Shown here piece after piece: positions 1 to 8,024 of a DNA stretch of 8,024 nucleotides. Source of the stretch: Clostridia bacterium (GTDB taxonomy: Bacteria; Bacillota_A; Clostridia; Oscillospirales; Acutalibacteraceae); contig JAFPAK010000137.1 of NCBI GenBank assembly GCA_017390825.1, forward strand, positions 1-8,024, given 5' to 3'. A program made the translations under genes and the position numbers. Under the pieces are notes generated by a model. It was given only the letters and a program-made list of their open reading frames with translations, had not been told where the DNA came from and did no database searches. The stretch's first letter is position 1, and every line of letters starts with the position of its first letter.

Positions 1-141
1 ATCAACATTTATATACGGATCAAGCTTCTGTGCCGCAACCTTGAGTCCTCTTGCTTTCAAAAGTCTTCCCAGCGATGCAGCGGTAATACCTTTACCAAGC
101 CCCGAAACAACACCTCCGGTTACAAATATATATTTTGTCAT
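1..141 (-). CDS. pyrG: CTP synthase, N-terminal 47 residues (runs off left edge)
   Basis: CTP synthase aminates UTP to CTP in the cytoplasm, using ATP and ammonia from glutamine; it is the last step of pyrimidine nucleotide synthesis. Only the start of the synthetase domain is in the window. The first residues read [18 protein letters not shown], which is the conserved amino end of PyrG with its glycine-rich ATP-binding loop, followed by [13 protein letters not shown] and DPYINVD, both family hallmarks. The ATG at 139-141 is preceded by GAGGA nine bases upstream. An in-frame ATG at 148-150 abuts the ribosome site directly and is less likely. The frame is open to position 1, so the gene is cut by the window edge and not visibly damaged. 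It follows guaA after 122 bases and may be co-transcribed with it or have its own promoter in the gap. The glutaminase domain is not visible. Confidence 0.95.
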   Translation of the reverse strand, partial: MTKYIFVTGGVVSGLGKGITAASLGRLLKARGLKVAAQKLDPYINVD

Positions 142-263
142 TTGAATCATTCCTCACTTTCTATTGGGCAGATAATTGTTCAGATTATGCTTTTTGCGAA
201 CGCCGTGTACTTTGTGTACATAATTAAGCAAAAAAAGTGCAAGATGAGCGATTTTATTCTCCT
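142..263 (-). other. guaA-pyrG intergenic region with nested inverted repeats
   Basis: This is the only sizeable gap between genes. It holds the pyrG ribosome site (GAGGA, about 151-155) and a nested symmetrical structure. The inner palindrome is TGTAC at 206-210 and GTACA at 216-220 around a 5-base loop. The outer arms are TTTTTGC at 191-197 and GCAAAAA at 228-234. GTGTAC also occurs as a direct repeat at 205-210 and 214-219. On the transcribed strand the T-run (230-236) is not preceded by a GC-rich stem, so I do not call a terminator. A possible -10 element CATAAT (184-189 on the minus strand) has no convincing -35 partner. I see no recognisable riboswitch. The repeat could be an operator or an mRNA leader fold for pyrG, but that is inference. 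Confidence 0.4.
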
Positions 264-1796
264 TTATTCCCATTCCACCGTTGCCGGCGGTTTAGAAGTT
301 ATATCATAAACAACTCTTGTAATTCCGCTTACCTCATTTGTAATTCTGCTTGATGCTTTTTCTAATACATCATACGGAAGTCTGGTCCATTCTGCCGTCA
401 TAAAATCATCTGTAGTAACCGCTCTGAGTGCAACCGTATATCCATAGGTTCTGGCATCTCCCATAACACCGACACTTCTTAAATCCGTAAGCACTGCGAA
501 ATACTGATTTGTCTCTTTTTCAAGGCGTGCATTTGAAATCTCTTCTCTGAAAATTGCATCTGCTTCTCGCAAAATATCAAGTTTATCTTTTGTGATTTCA
601 CCGATTACTCTTACCGCTAATCCCGGACCTGGGAACGGCTGTCTCCACACAAGTTCATATGGGATACCGAGCTGCGTTCCTGCCTTGCGGACTTCATCCT
701 TAAATAAATCTCGAAGTGGCTCTACAATTTCCTCAAAAGAGATTACATCCGGAATTCCGCCTACATTATGATGGCTCTTTATCACAGCAGAATCGCCCTT
801 GCCGCTTTCAATAACATCGGGATAAATAGTTCCCTGAACCAAGACATCTACCTTTCCGATTTTTTTAGCTTCATCTTCAAATACTCTTATAAATTCTTCT
901 CCAATGATTTTTCGCTTTTGCTCAGGTTCGCAAACGCATGAAAGCTTGCTTAAAAATCTGTCTTGGGCATTAACTCTTATCATATTCATACCAAACTGAC
1001 CACGGAAGGTTTTTTCAACAAAATCGCCTTCATCTTTTCTTAAAAGTCCGTGATCAACAAATACACAGATTAAATTCTGACCGATTGCCTTGTGCAAAAG
1101 AACTGCCGCAACAGAGGAATCAACACCGCCGGATAGTGCCAGAAGCACTTTTTTTCCTGCAAGTTCAGTCTTATATTTTTCAATAGAATTTTCTACGAAA
1201 TTTTCCATTTTCCAGTCGCCTGAGCATTTACAGATTTCAAAGAGGAAATTTTTAAGCATTTGTTTGCCGTAAACAGTATGTGTAACTTCGGGATGAAACT
1301 GTACTCCATACAGATTTCTTTCTTCATCACACATTGCCGCAACAGGACATTTTGAAGTTTTTGCAATTACTTTAAATCCATTTGGAGCTTCAGTAATAAA
1401 GTCTGTATGGCTCATCCAGCAAACAGATTCTTCAGGGACACCTTTAAACAATACACTATCAAAGGTCTGCACAGTGGTTTTTCCATACTCACTGCTATTT
1501 TCGGCACTCGCAACCTTTCCATTTGCCATAAATGCCATAAGCTGATCTCCGTAGCAAATACCTAAAACAGGAATGCCAATATTCAAAATTTCAGCATCAT
1601 AATGCGGTGACGAGTCATCATACACACTGTTTGGTCCGCCTGTAAAAATAATGCCTTTATATCCTGCATCCTTGATTTCATCAACAGAAATTTTATTATA
1701 TGGCTTGATTTGTGCATAAACATTATGCTCTCTGACTCGCCTTGCAATTAGTTGATTATATTGACCGCCAAAATCCAATACAAGTATTTTTTCCAC
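264..1796 (-). CDS. guaA: GMP synthase (glutamine-hydrolysing)
   Basis: GuaA converts XMP to GMP with ATP and glutamine, the last step of the guanine branch, in the cytoplasm. At 510 residues it has normal length. Numbering from the start chosen here, the class I glutamine amidotransferase domain (about 1-190) carries nucleophile Cys81 in GICYG and the partners His168 and Glu170 in FHPEV. The ATP pyrophosphatase domain follows with the P-loop SGGVDSS (222-228) and [11 protein letters not shown]. The C-terminal dimerisation domain has [12 protein letters not shown] and ends in KPPATVEWE. The usual start, GTG at 1803-1805, overlaps the GGAGG ribosome site (1805-1809), so I place the start at the next in-frame GTG (1794-1796), which is 8 bases from GGAGG. 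Asp84 after the nucleophile (GICYGDQ) is unusual; Met is common there in GuaA. It lies 18 bases downstream of purB, in the same apparent operon. Confidence 0.97.
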   Translation of the reverse strand: MEKILVLDFGGQYNQLIARRVREHNVYAQIKPYNKISVDEIKDAGYKGIIFTGGPNSVYDDSSPHYDAEILNIGIPVLGICYGDQLMAFMANGKVASAENSSEYGKTTVQTFDSVLFKGVPEESVCWMSHTDFITEAPNGFKVIAKTSKCPVAAMCDEERNLYGVQFHPEVTHTVYGKQMLKNFLFEICKCSGDWKMENFVENSIEKYKTELAGKKVLLALSGGVDSSVAAVLLHKAIGQNLICVFVDHGLLRKDEGDFVEKTFRGQFGMNMIRVNAQDRFLSKLSCVCEPEQKRKIIGEEFIRVFEDEAKKIGKVDVLVQGTIYPDVIESGKGDSAVIKSHHNVGGIPDVISFEEIVEPLRDLFKDEVRKAGTQLGIPYELVWRQPFPGPGLAVRVIGEITKDKLDILREADAIFREEISNARLEKETNQYFAVLTDLRSVGVMGDARTYGYTVALRAVTTDDFMTAEWTRLPYDVLEKASSRITNEVSGITRVVYDITSKPPATVEWE

Positions 1797-1809
1797 TGTA
1801 CTCACCTCC
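1797..1809 (-). promoter_or_regulatory. guaA: Ribosome binding site deciding the guaA start
   Basis: On the minus strand the sequence reads GGAGGTGAGTACAGTG. GGAGG (1805-1809) is a strong Shine-Dalgarno core. The first in-frame GTG (1803-1805) shares a base with that core and cannot be its start. The second GTG (1794-1796) is 8 bases away, the usual distance. The protein from the second GTG begins [11 protein letters not shown], which fits the usual GuaA amino end. Confidence 0.8.
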
Positions 1810-1814
1810 GTATA

Positions 1815-3230
1815 TTAAAGATTTATTTCTGCTGTTTCTCTTGGCACATCTGCAATCAAAGGTTTTATTTTATCAATAAAAGCTTCAACCTGCTCAGAAC
1901 ATCTGCCTATATACAAGCTCGGCGTTAAAAGTTCATTCATTTCAGTTTCAGTTAAACCGAACTCTTTTTCCTGAGCCAGACGAGAAAGCAAATCACATTC
2001 TTCTCCGTTTTTCATTTTCGCTGTAGCCTCCATTGAGCATTTACGGATTATTTCATGAAGCTTTTGTCTGTCTCCGCCTTTTTTTACTGCTTCCATCATA
2101 AGATTTTCAGTCGCAATAAACGGCAGATATTCTTTCACTGTTTTTTCAACTATTTTTTCGTTTACTAAAAGTCCGTCTGTAACATTCTGAGCGAGACGAA
2201 GTATTGCATCTGCACAAAGGAAGCCTTCCGGCATTGAAATTCGTCTGTTTGCCGAATCGTCAAGTGTTCGCTCAAGCCACTGAGTCGAGGCTGTCATAGG
2301 TGCATTCTGTGCATCTGCAATCAAATATCTTGCAAGTGAGCAAATTCTTTCACTTCTCATTGGATTGCGCTTATATGCCATTGCAGAAGAGCCAACCTGA
2401 TTTTTTTCAAATGGCTCTTCAAGCTGTCTGTCATGCTGAAGAAGTCTTATATCATTTGCCATTCTCCAGCAGCTTTGTGCGATGCTTGAAAGTGCATTTA
2501 ATATTCTTGAGTCAACCTTACGGGGATATGTCTGTCCGCATACATCAAAACATTCACTGAATCCAAATTCAGCGGCAATTTGTTTGTTCATTTCATCAAT
2601 TTTGGATGCATCACCATCAAACAAATCTACAAAGCTTGCCTCTGTTCCGGTTGTTCCGCGGCAGCCTAAAAATTTGATATTATCTATAGCAAATTCAATT
2701 TCATCAAGGTCAGAAATAAAATCCTGCATCCAAAGTGTTGCTCTTTTGCCGACAGTTACAAGCTGTGCCGGTTGATAGTGTGTGTAACCAAGTGTCGGCA
2801 GTGCTTTGTACTTATCAGCAAAATCTGCAAGGTTTGCAATAACCTTTAAAAGCTCATTTTTAATATATAAAAGTGCGTCTCGGTAAATTACAAGGTCTGC
2901 ATTATCGGTTACATAGCAGCTTGTTGCACCTAAATGGATAATTCCTTCAGCAAGAGGTGCGGCTTTTCCGAGAGCATAGATATGTGCCATAACATCGTGT
3001 CTTACTTCTTTTTCTCTTTTGGCAACCAAATCAAAATCAATATCTTCTGTATGTTCTTCCATTTGAGCAATCTGCTCATCTGTTATTGGAAGTCCAAGAT
3101 TCATTTCTGCTCTTGCAAGTGCCACCCATAGCTTACGCCATGTCTGGTAGCGTACATCGGATGAAAATAGCTTTAACATATATTCTGAGGCATATCTTGA
3201 TGATAAGGGGGATTCATATTTACTTGTCAT
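1815..3230 (-). CDS. purB: Adenylosuccinate lyase, long (ADSL-like) form
   Basis: PurB releases fumarate twice in purine synthesis: from SAICAR, the PurC product, to give AICAR, and from adenylosuccinate, the PurA product, to give AMP. It is a homotetrameric cytoplasmic enzyme of the fumarase/aspartase superfamily. Visible landmarks are RHDVMAH (77-83), HLGATSCYVTDN (99-110), the general-base region THYQPAQ (150-156, His151), and the superfamily signature loop GSSAMAYKRNPMRSER (280-295) with the expected catalytic serine in the Ser281-Ser282 pair. The C-terminal half, with LERTLDDSANRR (319-330) and LPFIATEN (369-376), resembles the animal ADSL type as I recall it. At 471 residues it is longer than the roughly 430-residue Bacillus type. 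The ATG is preceded by AGGAGAG, which sits in the last codons of nfnB. Only 5 bases separate it from nfnB and 18 from guaA. Confidence 0.96.
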   Translation of the reverse strand: MTSKYESPLSSRYASEYMLKLFSSDVRYQTWRKLWVALARAEMNLGLPITDEQIAQMEEHTEDIDFDLVAKREKEVRHDVMAHIYALGKAAPLAEGIIHLGATSCYVTDNADLVIYRDALLYIKNELLKVIANLADFADKYKALPTLGYTHYQPAQLVTVGKRATLWMQDFISDLDEIEFAIDNIKFLGCRGTTGTEASFVDLFDGDASKIDEMNKQIAAEFGFSECFDVCGQTYPRKVDSRILNALSSIAQSCWRMANDIRLLQHDRQLEEPFEKNQVGSSAMAYKRNPMRSERICSLARYLIADAQNAPMTASTQWLERTLDDSANRRISMPEGFLCADAILRLAQNVTDGLLVNEKIVEKTVKEYLPFIATENLMMEAVKKGGDRQKLHEIIRKCSMEATAKMKNGEECDLLSRLAQEKEFGLTETEMNELLTPSLYIGRCSEQVEAFIDKIKPLIADVPRETAEINL

Positions 3231-3235
3231 AATAA

Positions 3236-4624
<1,389 letters not shown>

Positions 4625-4632
<8 letters not shown>

Positions 4633-5479
4633 TGTTATGCTCCTTTCCGGTTAATCTGCATTTTCCTTCCTCACAGGAGCGTTTTTCATAAGCTTTAAAC
4701 ATCTGTTGACGTTTTATAGCCGCATCCCAATCAATTTTGTGTCCGTCAAAATCAGGACCATCAACACAGGCAAACTTAGTTTCACCACCAACGATAACTC
4801 TGCATCCTCCACACATTCCTGTTCCGTCAATCATTACAGGATTCATTGAAACTGTGGTAGGTATTCCGAACTCCTTTGTAAGATTACAAACAGCTCTCAT
4901 CATTACCAACGGACCAATGGCAATTACTTCATCATATTTTTCTCCTGATTCAAGCTCCTCACGAAGTCTGTCGGTTACAAAGCCCTGTAAACCATTAGAA
5001 CCGTCATCAGTTGTGATTATGAGCTTATCGGACACTGCGTTCATTTCATCTTCAAGAATTATGTATTCTTTACTCCTGAAGCCTGATATTGCTGTAACCT
5101 CTGCACCCAATTCCTTGAGTTTTTTAGCTTGCGGATACGCAATTGCAGTACCAAGACCTCCGCCTATAACTGCAACCTTCTTTAATCCCTCAAGCGGTGT
5201 CGGCATACCCAAAGGTCCGGCAAAGTCAAGGATAGTATCTCCTTCATTTAATTTTGATAAATCCTTTGTAGTTTTACCAACCGCCTGAATAATTACTGTA
5301 ACAGTCCCTTTTTCTTTGTCGAAATCGGCTATTGTGAAAGGAACACGTTCGCCTTTTTCATCTATTCTTAAAATCACAAATTGCCCCGGCGCAGCTTTCC
5401 TTGCAACCAACGGGGCTTCAATCTCCATTAAATATATTTGTGAATTCAAATCTGCTTTTTTTACTATTTTGTATGACAC
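4625..5479 (-). CDS. nfnA: Nfn small subunit (NAD-side FAD/[2Fe-2S] flavoprotein)
   Basis: NfnA is the ferredoxin-NADP reductase-like subunit that carries FAD, a [2Fe-2S] cluster and the NAD(H) site. With NfnB it couples reduced ferredoxin plus NADH to two NADPH. Numbering from the start chosen here (284 residues), the FAD-binding strand is RVPFTIAD (45-52), the NAD-binding loop GGGLGTA (107-113), and the C-terminal cluster motif is IDGTGMCGGC with a later FACVDGP: Asp218, Cys223, Cys226 and Cys238. Three Cys plus one Asp fits the cluster described for Nfn proteins. PyrK has a related fold but a different cysteine pattern. GTG at 5486-5488 lies within the ribosome site AAAGGGGTG, so I place the start at the next GTG (5477-5479), 8 bases from GGGG; the product then begins MSYKIVKKA. 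It is 21 bases after purA and overlaps nfnB by 8 bases, suggesting translational coupling. Confidence 0.9.
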
Positions 5480-5494
5480 AAATATCACCCCTTT
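5480..5494 (-). promoter_or_regulatory. nfnA: Ribosome binding site deciding the nfnA start
   Basis: On the minus strand the sequence reads AAAGGGGTGATATTTGTG. The G-rich core (5488-5491) overlaps the first in-frame GTG (5486-5488). The second GTG (5477-5479) is 8 bases downstream of GGGG, the same spacing as at guaA. The site lies in the 21-base purA-nfnA gap. Confidence 0.7.
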
Positions 5495-5500
5495 GCGATA

Positions 5501-6775
5501 TCATCTGATTATTATGCTATCCCTTTCCGGACCTACCGAAACATATTTAATCGGGCATCCGATAGCTTTCTCAATATAAATTACATAGTCTTTTGCCGCC
5601 TTTGGCAAATCATTCCATGTACGAATTTTGGAAATATCACATTTCCATCCTTCAAAATATTCAATTTGAGGCTCCGCTTTCTTTAACGCTGACGGAAACG
5701 GAAATTCGTCAGTCGTTTCTCCGGCTAAAATATACTGAGTACATACCGGAATTTTATCCATATAGCTTAATACATCAAGCTTTGTAAGCGCGATTTCCGT
5801 TGCTGCCTGAACCTCAACACCGTATCTTGTTGCAACAATATCTATAGGGCCGACTCTGCGAGGTCTGCCGGTTTTTGCTCCGTATTCAAAACCTGCTTCT
5901 CTCAGCTTGTCGGCATCTTCTCCAAACATTTCACAAACAAACGGACCTTCACCGACACAGGTCGAATACGCTTTTACTACGCCTACCACACTATTTAGTT
6001 TAGCGGATGGGAGACCTGAACCGATAGGTGCATAAGCTGCCGTTGTGTTAGATGATGTTGTGTACGGATGAATACCGTAATCCAAATCACGAAGTGAACC
6101 GAGCTGAGCTTCAAACAGAATACTTTTACCGGCTTTTTGAGCCTTGCGAAGAAACGCTCCTGTATCACAAACAAAAGGTTTAATCTTTTCGCAGTAACTA
6201 AAAATCCATTCATCAAGCATTTCCATCGTGTATGGCTTTGCTCCGTAAACCTTGGTTAAAGTAAGGTTTTTCCATTCCAGCAAATCTTTAAGATGTGCTT
6301 TCAATTCTTCGGGATAAAAGAGTTCTCCGGCAAGAATTGTTTTCTTTTGATATTTATCGGAATAAAATGGCGCTATACCTTGCTTTGTAGAGCCGTATTT
6401 TTTATCTGCAAGTCTCATTTCCTCAAGCTCATCCAAATCCCGATGCCACGGAAGAAGTAACGAAGCACGGTCACTGATTTTCAAATTTTCAGGAGTGAGT
6501 TTGACACCCTTACTCTCAACATCCTGCATTTCTGTCCATAAATTTTGAGGATCAAGAGCAACCCCATTGCCGAGGATATTTACAACACCTTTTCTAAAAA
6601 TACCGGAAGGTAAAAGATGCAGTGCAAATTTTCCTAACTCATTGATTACAGTATGTCCTGCATTGCCGCCGCCTTGAAAGCGTACTACAACATCATAATC
6701 TTCCGTGAGTAAATCAACCATTCTGCCTTTACCTTCATCGCCCCAGTTTATACCTACAATTGCGCAGTTTGCCAT
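5501..6775 (-). CDS. purA: Adenylosuccinate synthetase, divergent subtype
   Basis: PurA joins aspartate to IMP using GTP, the first committed step to AMP; its product goes to PurB. At 424 residues it is near the usual length. The amino end has the GTP P-loop WGDEGKG (11-17, catalytic Asp13 and Lys16) and GGGNAGHT (35-42, catalytic His41). TSSNTT (240-245), TGRPRR (302-307, aspartate/IMP region), the guanine-specificity motif TKLD (331-334) and SVGPER (413-418) are all present. Three motifs differ from the E. coli form: FEAQLG (221-226) replaces FEGAQG, GSTKQGIAPFY replaces GTTGRGIGPAY, and Lys144 stands where the E. coli protein has Arg143, a residue reported to reach IMP across the dimer. 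I take this as a subtype still likely active. GGAGG lies 7 bases before the ATG, in the 14-base gap after purC. Confidence 0.95.
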   Translation of the reverse strand: MANCAIVGINWGDEGKGRMVDLLTEDYDVVVRFQGGGNAGHTVINELGKFALHLLPSGIFRKGVVNILGNGVALDPQNLWTEMQDVESKGVKLTPENLKISDRASLLLPWHRDLDELEEMRLADKKYGSTKQGIAPFYSDKYQKKTILAGELFYPEELKAHLKDLLEWKNLTLTKVYGAKPYTMEMLDEWIFSYCEKIKPFVCDTGAFLRKAQKAGKSILFEAQLGSLRDLDYGIHPYTTSSNTTAAYAPIGSGLPSAKLNSVVGVVKAYSTCVGEGPFVCEMFGEDADKLREAGFEYGAKTGRPRRVGPIDIVATRYGVEVQAATEIALTKLDVLSYMDKIPVCTQYILAGETTDEFPFPSALKKAEPQIEYFEGWKCDISKIRTWNDLPKAAKDYVIYIEKAIGCPIKYVSVGPERDSIIIR

Positions 6776-6789
6776 ATAAATCCCTCCGT

Positions 6790-7503
6790 TTACTTATGTT
6801 CCATAGCCCTTCTCATAACTTCAGTATATGCATCCTCAACACCGCCGAGGTCTCTTCTGAATCTGTCCTTATCAAGCTTTTCGCCGGTTTTACTATCCCA
6901 AAGCCTGCAGGTATCGGGACTTATTTCATCCGCAAGAATTATTGCGCCATCTGATGTTTTTCCAAACTCAAGCTTGAAATCAACCAAGGTTACACCGCAT
7001 TCTGACCAGAATGATTTCAGAAATTCATTGACTTTGAGTGCATACTCTTTTATTGTTTCAATTTCCGTTTCTGTTGCAACATCAATTGCCATAGCGTGAT
7101 AGTCGTTAATAAGCGGATCGCCGAGGTCATCGTTTTTATATGAGAATTCAACCGTAGGCTTTTCAAAAATCTTACCTTCAGGAACTCCGTATCGTTTTGA
7201 AAATGAGCCGGCAGCAATATTTCTTACAATCACCTCCAAAGGAACAATTGAAACTCTTTTTACAACGGTTTCACGCTCCGAAAGTTCTTCTACAAAGTGA
7301 GTGGGTACACCGCTTTCTTCAAGTTTTTGCATAAGCATATTGCTCATTTGATTGTTAATAACACCTTTACCTGAAATAGTTCCTTTTTTCAAGCCGTTAA
7401 AAGCTGTTGCGTCGTCCTTATATGACACAATCAAAAGTTCCGGATTGTCCGTTGCATAAACCTTTTTAGCTTTTCCTTCATACAACTGTTCTCTTTTCTC
7501 CAT
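6790..7503 (-). CDS. purC: SAICAR synthetase
   Basis: PurC condenses carboxyaminoimidazole ribotide with aspartate, using ATP, to give SAICAR; PurB then removes fumarate. The 237-residue length is standard for the stand-alone bacterial enzyme. Landmarks are YEGKAKKVY (8-16), the glycine-rich KGTISGKG (40-47), [14 protein letters not shown] (87-100), the [10 protein letters not shown] stretch (125-134), VDFKLEFG (174-181) and [14 protein letters not shown] (190-203), together covering the ATP and substrate sites. The ATG at 7501-7503 gives the usual amino end ([10 protein letters not shown]), and GAGG sits 9 bases upstream. In the purC frame two stops, TAA and TGA (7507-7512), lie just before the start. 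The upstream gatD frame runs 73 bases into purC. The gene is 14 bases ahead of purA. Confidence 0.97.
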   Translation of the reverse strand: MEKREQLYEGKAKKVYATDNPELLIVSYKDDATAFNGLKKGTISGKGVINNQMSNMLMQKLEESGVPTHFVEELSERETVVKRVSIVPLEVIVRNIAAGSFSKRYGVPEGKIFEKPTVEFSYKNDDLGDPLINDYHAMAIDVATETEIETIKEYALKVNEFLKSFWSECGVTLVDFKLEFGKTSDGAIILADEISPDTCRLWDSKTGEKLDKDRFRRDLGGVEDAYTEVMRRAMEHK

Positions 7504-8024
7504 TGCTCATTACCTCGTTCCTTTAAATATCTGTCTACTATATATTCATTTGCTTTATGTTCCATAGAATCATCCAATGGTACAAGTTCTTTGAAATTGC
7601 TATACCTGCGTTTTAGCGCATTACTTAAAATAAAATCGCACAATTCAGGGTTCTTCGGCAGCAACGGTCCGTGCAGATACGAACCGATAAGATTCTTGTA
7701 TAACACTCCGTCATATCCGCAATTATCTGAATTACCATTTCCATACAAAACTTTTCCAAATGGTGTATGACTCCCAATATACGTTCTGCCGCCGTGATTT
7801 TCAAATCCGACAATCAGATTGTGTGGTTCATTCAAAAAATCAGCTTCAAGAATTATATCTCCAATCAGCCTGCCTTTACCGATTTCGGTATATATATCAA
7901 GTATTTCCAAACCTTTTATCGTTTCGTTTTGAAGCTTATAATAATTGCCAAGAAGCTGATATCCGCCGCATATTGCAATAAGGGAACCATTGTCTTCAAT
8001 GTAGTTTCTTAATTCATTCTTATA
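7431..8024 (-). CDS. gatD: Lipid II isoglutaminyl synthase, glutaminase subunit GatD (runs off right edge)
   Basis: GatD hydrolyses glutamine and passes ammonia to MurT, which amidates the D-glutamate of lipid II to D-isoglutamine at the inner face of the membrane. The window holds the last 197 codons, open to the right edge. The likely nucleophile is Cys19 of the visible part ([12 protein letters not shown]). The glutamine-contact region follows ([10 protein letters not shown]), and the catalytic histidine is His118 ([13 protein letters not shown]). This is the CobB/CobQ-like amidotransferase layout. Cobyric acid synthase is an alternative, but the short form ending soon after PLDDS and [13 protein letters not shown] fits GatD better. 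A murT gene would be expected just off the right edge. The frame does not stop where GatD usually ends: it adds about 25 lysine/arginine-rich residues by running 73 bases into purC in another frame. Confidence 0.85.
   Translation of the reverse strand, partial: YKNELRNYIEDNGSLIAICGGYQLLGNYYKLQNETIKGLEILDIYTEIGKGRLIGDIILEADFLNEPHNLIVGFENHGGRTYIGSHTPFGKVLYGNGNSDNCGYDGVLYKNLIGSYLHGPLLPKNPELCDFILSNALKRRYSNFKELVPLDDSMEHKANEYIVDRYLKERGNEQWRKENSCMKEKLKRFMQRTIRNF

Noticed and set aside
230..236. Rho-independent terminator after guaA
   Set aside because: There is a T7 run on the transcribed strand, but no GC-rich hairpin directly before it.
237..242. pyrG promoter with -35 TTGCAC on the minus strand
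   Set aside because: No acceptable -10 hexamer occurs 16-18 bases downstream; CATAAT at 184-189 is too far from it and lacks its own -35.
4737..5288. Plus-strand open frame of 183 codons
   Set aside because: It is antisense to nfnA with low-complexity Ser/Pro-rich composition and no domain signature.
5995..6216. Minus-strand open frame of 73 codons inside purA
   Set aside because: It is an alternative frame within the strongly conserved purA sequence, with no ribosome site or recognisable motif.

Overview
The window suggests a low-G+C Gram-positive anaerobe of the class Clostridia. The basis is the AT-rich codon use, strong GGAGG-type ribosome sites with some GTG starts, a lipid II amidating GatD, a ferredoxin-linked Nfn-type flavoprotein pair, and purine enzymes of the subtypes I associate with that class. 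The genus cannot be settled from the sequence alone.

Every gene I can support lies on the minus strand, so transcription runs from right to left. In that order: the 3' part of gatD (cell-wall amidation; 7431 to the right edge), purC (6790-7503), purA (5501-6775), nfnA (4625-5479), nfnB (3236-4632, broken by a one-base frameshift), purB (1815-3230), guaA (264-1796), a 122-base gap, and the 5' end of pyrG (1-141). From gatD to guaA, gaps are 5 to 21 bases or genes overlap, and I see no internal terminator, so this looks like one transcription unit whose promoter lies beyond the right edge. The guaA-pyrG gap is the only real non-coding stretch. There is no gene-free stretch longer than 300 bases, and I saw no RNA gene, mobile element or CRISPR array.

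The purine genes make biochemical sense together. PurC and PurA each attach aspartate, and PurB releases fumarate from both products: SAICAR on the way to IMP, and adenylosuccinate on the way to AMP. GuaA completes the GMP branch and PyrG makes CTP, so the block covers the late steps to three nucleotides. The gene for the IMP dehydrogenase step (guaB) is not here. GatD, GuaA and PyrG all belong to glutamine amidotransferase families.

The outsider is nfnA-nfnB, inserted between purA and purB. This pair resembles the electron-bifurcating NADH-dependent reduced ferredoxin:NADP+ oxidoreductase. nfnB is interrupted at a run of six A's on the coding strand; seven A's would restore a normal 465-residue protein. 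A second frame oddity is the 73-base overlap between gatD and purC, where gatD appears to have lost its natural stop. I did not find a wholly new system. The most useful leads are the frame-broken nfnB, the Nfn pair inside a purine operon, the gatD read-through tail, and the divergent PurA active-site motifs.
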